Below are positions 35,574 through 43,414 of a stretch of 64,000 nt of DNA, piece after piece. The DNA is from Tepidanaerobacteraceae bacterium (lineage in GTDB: Bacteria > Bacillota > Thermosediminibacteria > Thermosediminibacterales > Tepidanaerobacteraceae), in the NCBI GenBank assembly GCA_024655905.1, contig JANLFP010000009.1, positions 92,164 through 156,163 of the forward strand, given 5' to 3'. Position 1 is the stretch's first letter; every line of letters starts with the position of its first letter. The translations under genes and the position numbers were made by a program. Under the pieces are notes generated by a model. That model was not told where the DNA came from. It was given only the letters and a program-made list of their open reading frames with translations, and did not search any database.

Positions 35574-35872
35574 TGGTGAATATTTACCAAGCTAGCCAAA
35601 GCAAGCTTAGTTAAAAAATCGAAATGATCTGGCGTATTATTATATTGCCTTTTTACATTTGACAACTGTAATTGCTTGAGAATATTTGAAGCAGAACTTG
35701 CATTTTTTATAAGTGAGAGGACCGGAACTAATCACCATCTCCTACTCGATTTAAAGTTAAATATTAACTTTGTATCTTTTAATTTTAATTATGGTAATAT
35801 AAAACTTAAACCAGATTGAATGGTCTAGATAAAGATTTTATTTGGCAAATTTTTATATAGGGGGTTATCTTA
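35574..35872. other. AT-rich gap between IS630 and the 354-aa gene
   Basis: No gene seen. The last 120 bp are very AT-rich and probably hold the promoter of the downstream gene (a TAATAT-like -10 near 35795), but no -35 is convincing. Confidence 0.4.
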
Positions 35873-36937
35873 GTGATACCTTTTACAATAAGTATGGATA
35901 CATTAGAGTGTATAAAAAGATTTATTGAAATGTCAGATGGAGAAAAATTTTTAGTCCACTCTGAAGTATTTGCAGAAAGACTTCAATCGGGAATTAAAAA
36001 ATCATATGAAAAACGTGAACCTGATATTGTAAGTATTATTAAAAACATAGTAAATTCTGTTAATGTCCTTGAAACAAATGATCGACATTTTAAAATCTTA
36101 ACAAGTTCAGTTTTTATACACGGAAATAAATCGCAAGTAGAATTTGAATATTATGGCAAGAAAACAAAACGAGAACTGGGAGATATAATTTTTATTTTAT
36201 CTATAGTTTATAAAGGTGAAAAGTATTTTGAAAAAATGACTATTAATCAGGTTAAAAAATCTAATAATGTATCCTGGACATTTTATACTGATAGTTCTAA
36301 AGAGCAACTTTATTTACTTTCGAAGTTTCCTACATTCAAAGGAAACAATGCTTTGTTAATTCCGGGAAAAGAATATAATCTTTTAAATTTTTCTGGCTGT
36401 TTAGGGACATATGGTTTGCTTTATCCTCCTGGGGAATTTGCTTTAATTAGTTCAAAATTATTGGCAATTTTGACAACAACAAAAAGATCAATTCGATTGA
36501 AAGATTTATTCATAAATACTCCATCTTATAATTTCCAATTCACGTATTTTTGTTGTTTTAAAAATTATTATAGGAAGAGCCTTTTTTGTTACACATGTTG
36601 TCCAGCTTTTTTTTGTCTACCGGTTTATAGAAATTCGTATATATCATATTATACTCATGATTTCTCAGATAAATATTTAAGAGGATTAATTGGTGAATTA
36701 ATATACGCAAAAGATTTACTGTTTGATAATTCTGCATTTCAATTTTTACAAGATTTAATGATGGCCATTCAATGGAAAGCAAAAAAAGAAAAAAATAAAG
36801 AAATGATAGATTTTATTGCTTCTTATCGTCGTAATATAAATGGTGGAGATGGTGGCATTGATGGACTTAGTGAATTCAATTATGAATATGGTGGTATGGG
36901 TATAATATACACGGTGGTGGATTTAGGCAGTGAATAA
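35873..36937 (+). CDS. Unknown 354-residue protein of the defence island
   Basis: GTG start at 35873 with GGGGG about 8 nt upstream; very AT-rich. There is no signal peptide. The N-terminal half looks like a mixed alpha/beta domain (GDIIFILSIVYKGEKYFEKMTINQVKKSNN, then QLYLLSKFPTFKGNNALLIPGKEYNLLNFSGCLGTYGLLYPPGEFALIS). The middle (about residues 222-250) has an unusual Cys-rich aromatic stretch, YFCCFKNYY followed by FCYTCCPAFFC, which may bind zinc. The C-terminal part is helical and ends with GGDGGIDGLSEFNYEYGGMG. I do not recognise the family. Its neighbours (IS630, restriction-modification, TAC) suggest a defence or mobile-DNA role, which is inference only. Confidence 0.7.
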   Translation: MIPFTISMDTLECIKRFIEMSDGEKFLVHSEVFAERLQSGIKKSYEKREPDIVSIIKNIVNSVNVLETNDRHFKILTSSVFIHGNKSQVEFEYYGKKTKRELGDIIFILSIVYKGEKYFEKMTINQVKKSNNVSWTFYTDSSKEQLYLLSKFPTFKGNNALLIPGKEYNLLNFSGCLGTYGLLYPPGEFALISSKLLAILTTTKRSIRLKDLFINTPSYNFQFTYFCCFKNYYRKSLFCYTCCPAFFCLPVYRNSYISYYTHDFSDKYLRGLIGELIYAKDLLFDNSAFQFLQDLMMAIQWKAKKEKNKEMIDFIASYRRNINGGDGGIDGLSEFNYEYGGMGIIYTVVDLGSE

Positions 36938-37164
36938 AAGATACTGCGATTACCCTTGCAAATTTAGTGTCGATAGCGGATTTAAATTAACCCACTATGG
37001 CTTTTTTTAAATTAGCTTTGGTATTTAGCATATTGTAAAACCCTGTTTTCACCTATCTTTCAGAGTGATAGCTGCTCTCCTAACTGACATAGCCAGAACC
37101 AAAAAAGGTTTAAAAATTCACACCAAAAAAGTATAATAGACTAAAACATCAAGCGAAAGTGTGA

Positions 37165-37870
37165 AAGAAAATACTGATAACAGAAAAATACAAAGAAAAA
37201 ATATACGGAACAATATCATGCTATGACAGAATCATAATCTAGGGAGTAATACCCGGATGGTGCTATGCCCAGGGAATGATCGCATATTATAAACAAATGG
37301 CATAAAAATATTTGATTATCCCAGGTTTGCAAAACCGCTAAATAAAGAAATCAGACGAAATGCAAGAAAAATAGCAAAAGAAAATGGCATGGAAATTGAA
37401 TTTATCCAGAAACCGGGAATATTTAGAAAAGATGATCGCATAAAATAAATTATTTCATAACATGGAGAATATCCGGGCCTTGTGCGCACGAGAATAAAGA
37501 CACATGGGTGAAGTATCAATAAAAAGTGTATGACAAATTTGGCATTATCCTCAGAATAGAATGCGACGTAAACTATATTTCACAATTTTGCCATATACGG
37601 GAAGTGAAGCATCTACACCCTTTATGCACTTTTCGGCATACTCAGGGCGGCCAACCGCAGGTATTTGGAGTTATCTCTACATTTGACGATCCTATATATG
37701 ACCTGAAGAAACTCAACAAGCAAGTTATTTGAAATAATAGCTCGTGGAGAATTCAACATTAAAGGAATCCGAAACAAAGACATTCAACTTTGCTGGAGAT
37801 TATGCTCTGGCTTTTTTATTAAAAATCTTTCCCCGCGCATGAAGGAAAATGTTGATAAATATCGAATCAT
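37165..37870 (+). pseudogene. Decayed gene of a multicopy ~450-aa protein family
   Basis: Several frames together spell pieces of one protein: KYKEKIYGTISCYDRIII and GWCYAQGMIAYY near 37180-37290, EIEFIQKPGIFRKDDRIK near 37390-37445, YDKFGIILRIECDVN and HIREVKHLHP near 37529-37620, and ARGEFNIKGIRNKDIQL near 37739-37792. These resemble a family I remember as multicopy hypothetical proteins in Firmicutes, possibly tied to mobile elements. Many frameshifts and stops make it non-functional. 36938-37164 holds nothing recognisable. Confidence 0.6.
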
Positions 37871-37960
37871 AAAACAATATTAGACCGAAAAATATATCTT
37901 GATTTAAATAAATTGGCCTTGACTAATATAACTTATAAGTTATATAATAGGGGTGCAAGG

Positions 37961-38399
37961 ATGACGGAGGAAAAGCAGGGAAAATGTAAAATTATTTATC
38001 CAGAAGAATTTAACTCGAATTATATTTTTACTTATTTTTCATTTAATGAAGAGTTAAAAGTCCTATTAGAAGAGAGCGGCCAAAAGAAAAATTTTTCGCG
38101 AAAATATAAAATCAAATTATCGTTTTTAGAAAAACTAAAAAAAATGTATTTACCAGAAATCATTTGAGCAACTAAAAGATAATGGAATAATATATTCTAT
38201 GAGGTTTGTTGATAAACTGAATATACGGATATTATTTTCTTTCTTTAACGATAGAGGAAGAGAAATTATAATATTATTAAATTGTTTCCAGGAAAAGGAA
38301 AACAAAAAGAAACAGAGCAGCAAAAGTTATGCTAAAGCGATCGAAGTTGCAAAAGAAAGAATAAATGAACTTGTCAACTCAGGTCTAAGACTCAGTTAA
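37961..38399 (+). pseudogene. HigB/Gp49-like toxin of a TAC locus, frameshifted in an A8 tract
   Basis: The first 68 codons (37961-38167) end at TGA. The matching second half continues in the +1 frame (YQKSFEQLKDNGIIYSMRF, then LNIRILFSFFNDRGREIIILLNCFQEKENKKK and SYAKAIEVAKERINEL), which is the HigB/Gp49 toxin pattern. The frames meet in a run of eight A (38137-38144); seven A would restore a 145-residue RelE-superfamily mRNA-interferase-like toxin. It lies directly before the antitoxin and SecB-like genes. The change may be inactivation, phase variation, or slippage-corrected expression. Confidence 0.75.
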
Positions 38400-38440
38400 A
38401 GGGGAAAATTAAAAAGTAAAGGTTAAATGGAGGGTTGAAT

Positions 38441-38806
38441 ATGGATTATAAAAAAACACTGGGAAATCCCTATGAATTAATCGATGAAATAGCTGATGAT
38501 GAAGAAAAAAAATATTTTGAATTGGATGATATATTAGTTGATATAGCTGTTACCTTAATAAACTATAGAGTAAAAAATAATTCAACACAGAAAGATTTAG
38601 CAAAAAAATTAGGATGTACCCAGGCAATGGTTTCCAAACTGGAAAGCGGAGAGTATAATCCAACTATTGAACAATTATGGAAAATATCATCGGCATTAGG
38701 TCTGGAGTTTAAAGTCATTTTTAGAGAAAAGGAGCAAAATGTAACTGTTTGGGATGTGCCTGAAGATAGTATTTTGACTTTTAATTTTGTAGGTGAAGCA
38801 GCATGA
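38441..38806 (+). CDS. XRE-family antitoxin (HigA-like) of TAC locus
   Basis: A 121-residue helix-turn-helix protein (STQKDLAKKLGCTQAMVSKLESGEYNPTIEQLWKISSALG near residues 47-88) with an extended C-terminus (DVPEDSILTFNFVGEAA), which in TAC systems is the chaperone-addiction tail. It should bind the toxin and repress the operon. The ATG at 38441 follows GGAGGG. Its stop overlaps the next ATG (ATGA). Confidence 0.88.
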   Translation: MDYKKTLGNPYELIDEIADDEEKKYFELDDILVDIAVTLINYRVKNNSTQKDLAKKLGCTQAMVSKLESGEYNPTIEQLWKISSALGLEFKVIFREKEQNVTVWDVPEDSILTFNFVGEAA

Positions 38807-39270
38807 TGGACTCAAACAAAATAATTGCAAGTTTTCAGATGATTGCAAGTAGAGTTGTGAATTTTAAACTGGAAACTAAAGAAGAAGTGGGTAAGAACAA
38901 AGAAAAAGTAAATATTAAGAATGATTTTGATTATGAAGTTATAAAACTAGAAGAGCATGATGAGGCTTATTATGGTGTAGTTCAGTTTAAATCTAACTTT
39001 GTTGCCAAAAAAGGTAAAAGCATTTTGTTTAAAATAAATATTGTCTACGAAGGGAAATTTGTAGGCGATAAAAATGCGTTAAAACAAGAAGATTTTAAAA
39101 AAATGCTGGAACTGAATGGGGTTGTTGCTCTTTCCCAGTTTACTAGATCATATGTCTTGTCTGCCACAGCACTGGCAGGAATTAACCCCCCTGTGAGAAT
39201 GCCAATGATAAATATTCATCAATTAAGAAAGTTGAAAGAAGAGGAAATGAAACAATCAGAAAAAACATAA
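38803..39270 (+). CDS. SecB-like chaperone of TAC locus
   Basis: A 155-residue protein with SecB-fold features: FKINIVYEGKFVGDKNALKQEDFKKMLELNG, then QFTRSYVLSATALAGINPPVRMPMINIHQLRKL, matching the late helix and PPxxxP-INxxxL end of SecB. Following HigBA-like genes with overlap, it fits a toxin-antitoxin-chaperone module, where the chaperone guards the antitoxin. A SecB-like protein in a Firmicute (which usually lacks SecB) also points to a TAC role rather than general export. Confidence 0.8.
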   Translation: MMDSNKIIASFQMIASRVVNFKLETKEEVGKNKEKVNIKNDFDYEVIKLEEHDEAYYGVVQFKSNFVAKKGKSILFKINIVYEGKFVGDKNALKQEDFKKMLELNGVVALSQFTRSYVLSATALAGINPPVRMPMINIHQLRKLKEEEMKQSEKT

Positions 39271-39532
39271 TCTCTCAAATGTCATGCAATGCAGTGTCGC
39301 AAAGTTACCTTTATTTTAAAAAACAATTAAAGGCGATACGTGACTATCAAAGGCACAATAAAATGAGGTTTAACGAACAATCCGATGTCGGGGTCATCAC
39401 TACCACCAAGATTGACTTTCTACAATGAAATCAACCTTAGATTTTAGAAGGAAGAAGGCATTTATGGAAAGAAAATTCGAGATATATTGATTTAATACCG
39501 TGTAATTCTCAAAACGGAGGATATTTCAGTTT
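39271..39532. other. Right edge of accessory island, no gene
   Basis: No supported gene. Short plus-strand pieces (for example near 39360-39470) look like decayed coding DNA but were not identified. The island ends before the SigD promoter at 39533. Confidence 0.45.
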
Positions 39533-39559
39533 AACTTCTGCAGCAAAAAATCCGATAAT
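39533..39559 (+). promoter_or_regulatory. SigD promoter of flaG-fliD-fliS
   Basis: TAAC (39533-39536), 15-bp spacer, TCCGATAA (39552-39559): one mismatch in each element from TAAA-N15-GCCGATAA, and the same spacing as the flagellin promoter. It lies 80 bp before flaG. Confidence 0.75.
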
Positions 39560-39638
39560 TTTAATAAAGAAAAGTTCGATGCGGAACAAAGGATGAAGGC
39601 GAAAAGCTGCAAAATTATTTCTTAAAGGGTGGATTTTT

Positions 39639-40013
39639 GTGCAGATAGGAAGTGTTAAAAGTTCAAGCCTTCAGGTGGAGAGAGTTTTGCCGGGGCTGGA
39701 GGCGGAAGGGAAATTGCCGGCAGGAAACGGCAGGATTTCTTCTGAAATGGTTGCGGCAGATGAAAAGGATTGCAGCAGCCAGGCTAAAGATGGGGAGTTT
39801 GGAGATTTCACCGGTGAACTGAAGGATTTCGCCCTGGAGATAAAAAACACCCGGTTCGAATTTTCCGTGCATGAGGCCACAAAAAGGGTAATCGTAAGGA
39901 TTTACGACATGAATACGGATGAGCTTATAAGTGAAATCCCGCCGGAAAAGTTTTTGGACCTCATAGCAAATATATGGAAGCAGGTGGGGCTTATAATCGA
40001 CAAAAAGGTTTGA
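39639..40013 (+). CDS. flaG: FlaG family flagellar protein
   Basis: A 124-residue FlaG, a small protein reported to affect filament length. The N-terminus is variable and polar; the conserved C-terminus reads FEFSVHEATKRVIVRIYDMNTDELISEIPPEKFLDLIANIWKQVGLIID. Start is GTG at 39639 after GGGTGG. It is followed by fliD after 33 nt. Confidence 0.9.
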   Translation: MQIGSVKSSSLQVERVLPGLEAEGKLPAGNGRISSEMVAADEKDCSSQAKDGEFGDFTGELKDFALEIKNTRFEFSVHEATKRVIVRIYDMNTDELISEIPPEKFLDLIANIWKQVGLIIDKKV

Positions 40014-40046
40014 AAGTCAAACAAATATAAATAGGAGGTGCGGCAA

Positions 40047-41927
40047 ATGGCAAGTTCGAGTTCCAGCTCAAGCTCAAGCTATATATCTAGCACGCTGCGC
40101 ATGAGCGGTCTTATGTCGGGCCTTGATGTGGATTCTATCGTATCGAGTCTCATGAAGGCCGAACGGACGAAGGTGGACAAGCTATATCAGCAAAAACAGA
40201 TTTACGAATGGCAGCAGGAGATGTACAGGGATCTCAATCTTAAGCTCAAGTCCCTGTATGACAATGCCTTCAATATGAAGCTTCAAGGCACATATCTTAA
40301 ATTTAAGGCTACCGGGACTCTGTCCTCTGGCGTATCGGCGGACGCGTATTTTACGGCTACGCCAGGCTCTTCTGCCGCTAGCGGAGATTATGCAATAAAG
40401 GTGAATGCCCTGGCGACGAGTGCGCAGCTTACCAGCGGCGATTCCATAACCAAAGCCCTGAAGGGAAATGCTATATCGGGTTCCGTTACGGTTGATTCTA
40501 CCTCAAATAGTTTCATCATGTCGGTGGGCGGGATAGAAAAGACCGTAACAATTGCCGAGGGGATTTACAGCGATGTATCATCGCTGGCGGCAGCGGTGCA
40601 GTCGGCGGTCAACAGCGCCTTCGGAGAAGGCAGGGTAACTGTCGGCACGGATTTGGGAAGCCTTACATTTGCACCTGCTGAGGGGTATAACAAGAATGCG
40701 ACAATCGCGTTAAAGGATGCGGACAGCCAGAACATACTCGACAAGCTTGGCTTTTCAAGCGGAGACTCGTATTCCGAGATAAGCATATATAAGTCCATAT
40801 CGTCACAGGCTTCAAGCTTTAAGGCAAACCCTGGAGACAGCTTCAAGTTCACAGTCTATAGCGGGGACAAATCCGCTGAATTTTCATTTGACAGCAGCGC
40901 CACCATAAATGACATACTGAAGGCGATATCATCGAATTCTAACCTTAATGCGACTGCCTCTTACGACAGCCTTACCGACAGGATTACCATCAAGAGCAAA
41001 GATACCGGTGCGAGTACTTCGATAAGAATTGTAAATACCGAAGGCAATCTGTTCGGTGAAGACGGCGTGCTCAGGGTGGCATCGGGGGAACCCGCAAAGG
41101 GGACCAACTCGGAGATTGTGTTCAACGGCATAACGGTTGAGAATGAGTCAAATATCGTTACTGTAAGCGGAATACAGTTGAGCCTGAAAAAGGTTATGTC
41201 CGAAACAGCTTCTTTAAAGGTTGAATACGATACAGACACCGTAGTGGATACGATAAAAAGCTTTATTTCCCTTTACAACGACACCATCAGCGCCATTAAC
41301 GAAAAGCTTTCGGAGGAGCGGTATTATGATTATTCTCCACTGACCGACTCCCAAAAAGAAGAGATGACAGAAAAACAGATTGAAGCGTGGGAGGCGAAGG
41401 CAAAAAGCGGTCTTCTGCATTCCGATACGCTGCTGATGGGAATCATCAATAATATGAGGCAGGCCTTATATACTCCTGTCAGCGGGCTTTCCAGCGAAAT
41501 GGATACGCTCAGCGAAATAGGCATTACCACCGGCACATACTCTGAGAAGGGGAAGCTTTATCTCGACGAAGACAAGTTGAAAGAAGCCCTTGCGAAAGAT
41601 CCGGAAGCCGTAATGAAATTGTTCACCGCTTCTGACGACAGCGATTCTTCGAAGAATGGCGTGGCGGTAAAGCTTTACAGCATACTAAAGTCCGGAATCC
41701 AGAGCATTACCAATAAGGCCGGAGGTGGCGATTATCAGCTTTACGACAACAGTACGCTGGGCAAGACCATCAGCGATCTTAATAATAGGATAAGCGATAT
41801 GGAAGATCATCTTAAAGATGTGGAAGAAAGTTATTATAATAAGTTCACAAAGCTGGAGGAAGCCATATCGTACTATAACCAGCAGAGCCTGTGGCTGTCG
41901 CAGCAGCTGGGGCTCGGAAGCTCATAA
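40047..41927 (+). CDS. fliD: Flagellar filament cap protein FliD
   Basis: A 626-residue capping protein that helps flagellin assemble at the filament tip. After a run of nine serines, the conserved N-terminus LRMSGLMSGLDVDSIVSSLMKAERTKVDKLYQQKQIYEWQQEMYRDLN is clear. The C-terminal coiled-coil domain (NDRISDMEDHL-like NNRISDMEDHLKDVEESYYNKFTKLEEAISYYNQQSLWL) is also present. The ATG at 40047 follows GGAGGTG; a GTG at 40038 overlaps that site and is rejected. Confidence 0.95.
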   Translation: MASSSSSSSSSYISSTLRMSGLMSGLDVDSIVSSLMKAERTKVDKLYQQKQIYEWQQEMYRDLNLKLKSLYDNAFNMKLQGTYLKFKATGTLSSGVSADAYFTATPGSSAASGDYAIKVNALATSAQLTSGDSITKALKGNAISGSVTVDSTSNSFIMSVGGIEKTVTIAEGIYSDVSSLAAAVQSAVNSAFGEGRVTVGTDLGSLTFAPAEGYNKNATIALKDADSQNILDKLGFSSGDSYSEISIYKSISSQASSFKANPGDSFKFTVYSGDKSAEFSFDSSATINDILKAISSNSNLNATASYDSLTDRITIKSKDTGASTSIRIVNTEGNLFGEDGVLRVASGEPAKGTNSEIVFNGITVENESNIVTVSGIQLSLKKVMSETASLKVEYDTDTVVDTIKSFISLYNDTISAINEKLSEERYYDYSPLTDSQKEEMTEKQIEAWEAKAKSGLLHSDTLLMGIINNMRQALYTPVSGLSSEMDTLSEIGITTGTYSEKGKLYLDEDKLKEALAKDPEAVMKLFTASDDSDSSKNGVAVKLYSILKSGIQSITNKAGGGDYQLYDNSTLGKTISDLNNRISDMEDHLKDVEESYYNKFTKLEEAISYYNQQSLWLSQQLGLGSS

Positions 41928-41946
41928 CGAAAAAGTGGGGGTAAAA

Positions 41947-42321
41947 ATGATAGACGCATACAGACAGTATCAGCAAAATTCCATAATGCTGGCTTCGCCC
42001 CAGAAGCTGGTGCTTATGCTTTACGATGGTGCGGTGCGGTTTATAAAAACCGCCAGGGAAGCGATGGAAAAAAAGGACTATGAGGGGTCGAACTATAACC
42101 TGATCAGGGCGCAGGATATTATTTCGGAACTGAATTGCAGCTTGGACATGAATTATGACATATCCAAAAATTTAAGGAGCCTTTACGACTTTATAAACGG
42201 GAAGCTCATCGAGGCAAATATTAAAAAAGATGTTTCAATAATTGACGAGGTCGAGCCACTTCTGGAGGATTTGAGGCAGACATGGTACGAGGCGTCAAAA
42301 AGGGTGAAATTCCAGGTTTGA
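41947..42321 (+). CDS. fliS: Flagellar export chaperone FliS
   Basis: A 124-residue flagellin chaperone: YRQYQQNSIMLASPQKLVLMLYDGAVRFIKTAREAMEKKDYEGSNYNLIRAQDIISEL is typical. It binds the flagellin C-terminus and prevents early polymerisation. The ATG at 41947 follows GTGGGGG. It lies 19 nt after fliD. Confidence 0.95.
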   Translation: MIDAYRQYQQNSIMLASPQKLVLMLYDGAVRFIKTAREAMEKKDYEGSNYNLIRAQDIISELNCSLDMNYDISKNLRSLYDFINGKLIEANIKKDVSIIDEVEPLLEDLRQTWYEASKRVKFQV

Positions 42322-42330
42322 GGGTGTAAA

Positions 42331-42774
42331 ATGGTTGATGATCTGCAAATGTTTTTAGCATCGAAAAAGGGCATAGTTGAAGAGATAAGAAATACAACGC
42401 TGGATATCTTAAAAGCGCTTGAAGCGAAAGATGCCGAGCTGGTGCTGAAGTTGCTGAAGCTAAGGAAGCAGCAGATGGATAAGATCGACGAGATGGACAA
42501 CAATGCGGCTTCGGCGTTCAGCGGAGACCGTAATGCACTTCAAAAGCGCATCGAAAGCGACATGGAATCAAAAAACATATTTCAAAGCATAATGTCCCTG
42601 CTGAAAGAAGTTAAAGGCAAGGACGATGAATGCATGATAAAAGTTCGAAAACTTCGTGATGAAATATCCGTTGATTTAACAAATTTAAAACAGACTGGCA
42701 GGGCTTTAAAAGGATATGGGGCGTCACAATCCCAACCTTCCGGATATGGTGCTTTCATAGATACAAAAAAGTAA
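42331..42774 (+). CDS. FliT-like flagellar protein
   Basis: A 147-residue helical protein, 9 nt after fliS. Two long amphipathic helices (IVEEIRNTTLDILKALEAKDAELVLKLLKLRKQQMDKID, then MIKVRKLRDEISVDLTNLKQTGRAL) resemble FliT/FlgN-type export chaperones. Position after fliS supports FliT. Sequence match is weak, so the assignment rests mainly on context. No terminator was seen between it and the next promoter. Confidence 0.6.
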   Translation: MVDDLQMFLASKKGIVEEIRNTTLDILKALEAKDAELVLKLLKLRKQQMDKIDEMDNNAASAFSGDRNALQKRIESDMESKNIFQSIMSLLKEVKGKDDECMIKVRKLRDEISVDLTNLKQTGRALKGYGASQSQPSGYGAFIDTKK

Positions 42775-42782
42775 TTTTTTTC

Positions 42783-42811
42783 TTGCATTTTTTAACAAAT
42801 GTGTGTATAAT
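42783..42811 (+). promoter_or_regulatory. SigA promoter of zinc-ribbon gene
   Basis: TTGCAT (42783-42788), 17-bp spacer, TATAAT (42806-42811). It predicts a leader of about 160 nt before the coding start. Confidence 0.75.
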
Positions 42812-42817
42812 GATATA

Positions 42818-42977
42818 AGGCATAACTTAGGTCTGTGGTTGAAAGTCGATGCCAGGGCCGTAGGCGAAGCGACTCCCAGCGGTGGTGGCTTCCACTCGCA
42901 GTATGCGGCGTTGTTTGGGAAAACCAGGTCAGCTAAGGAAGTGCCGATAAAATCATTTAAAGTGAGGGGTTTTTTTA
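42818..42977 (+). promoter_or_regulatory. Long structured 5' leader of the zinc-ribbon gene
   Basis: A GC-rich leader of about 160 nt in an AT-rich intergenic setting. AGTCG/CGACT near 42843-42873 encloses GCC/GGC pairs, and GCG-GTGG-CTT-CCAC-CGC forms a second hairpin near 42880-42899. A third complementary set lies around GGGAAAACCAGG. No known riboswitch was matched. It may be a riboswitch, a thermosensor or a protein-binding leader. Confidence 0.45.
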
Positions 42978-43283
42978 ATGGCATTTCAGGACAAAACATT
43001 GGTATGTAAAGAGTGTGGGAACGAGTTTGTTTTCACTGCCGGCGAACAGGAATTTTATGCAGAAAAGGGTTTCGAGAATGAACCCACCCGCTGCAAAACC
43101 TGCAGAGACGCCCGCAAGAAGAGAATGAGCGACAGCGGTTCGAGAAGGCAGCCGAAGCAGATGTATGACGCGGTCTGCGCTGACTGCGGAGCACCCACAC
43201 AGGTTCCCTTTAAGCCCAGAAACGACAGACCCGTATACTGCAGCGCTTGCTACCAGAATCATCGCATGGCCCAGAACGCTTAA
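42978..43283 (+). CDS. Zinc-ribbon domain protein (zf-trcl type)
   Basis: A 101-residue basic protein with two zinc-ribbon units: CKECGNEFVFTAGEQEFYAEKGFENEPTRCKTCR and CADCGAPTQVPFKPRNDRPVYCSACY. This matches the probable zinc-binding domain PF13451 (zf-trcl) followed by a CxxC-x17-CxxC element. Such small proteins are common in Firmicutes and have no settled function. It is a single-gene unit with its own promoter, long leader and terminator. Confidence 0.88.
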   Translation: MAFQDKTLVCKECGNEFVFTAGEQEFYAEKGFENEPTRCKTCRDARKKRMSDSGSRRQPKQMYDAVCADCGAPTQVPFKPRNDRPVYCSACYQNHRMAQNA

Positions 43284-43295
43284 AAAAGGGAAATC

Positions 43296-43329
43296 AAGGT
43301 CCGGATAAAACCGGGCCTTTATTTTTTTT
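43296..43329 (+). terminator. Terminator of zinc-ribbon gene
   Basis: AAGGTCCGG (43296-43304), loop ATAAAA, CCGGGCCTT (43311-43319), then T-rich sequence ending in eight T. Confidence 0.88.
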
Positions 43330-43344
43330 GATATAAATTGCATA

Positions 43345-43373
43345 TTGCAATTATATACTTTATATTGTATAAT
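43345..43373 (+). promoter_or_regulatory. SigA promoter of amino-acid ABC operon
   Basis: TTGCAA (43345-43350), 17-bp spacer, TATAAT (43368-43373), about 42 bp before the binding-protein start. Confidence 0.75.
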
Positions 43374-43414
43374 TATACCTGACTTTAAATTTGACTTTGA
43401 GAGAGGGGAACAAA

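Noticed and set aside
42803..43009. 68-codon frame over the zinc-ribbon leader
   Set aside because: It overlaps the promoter and structured leader, and its end lies inside the real gene in another frame.
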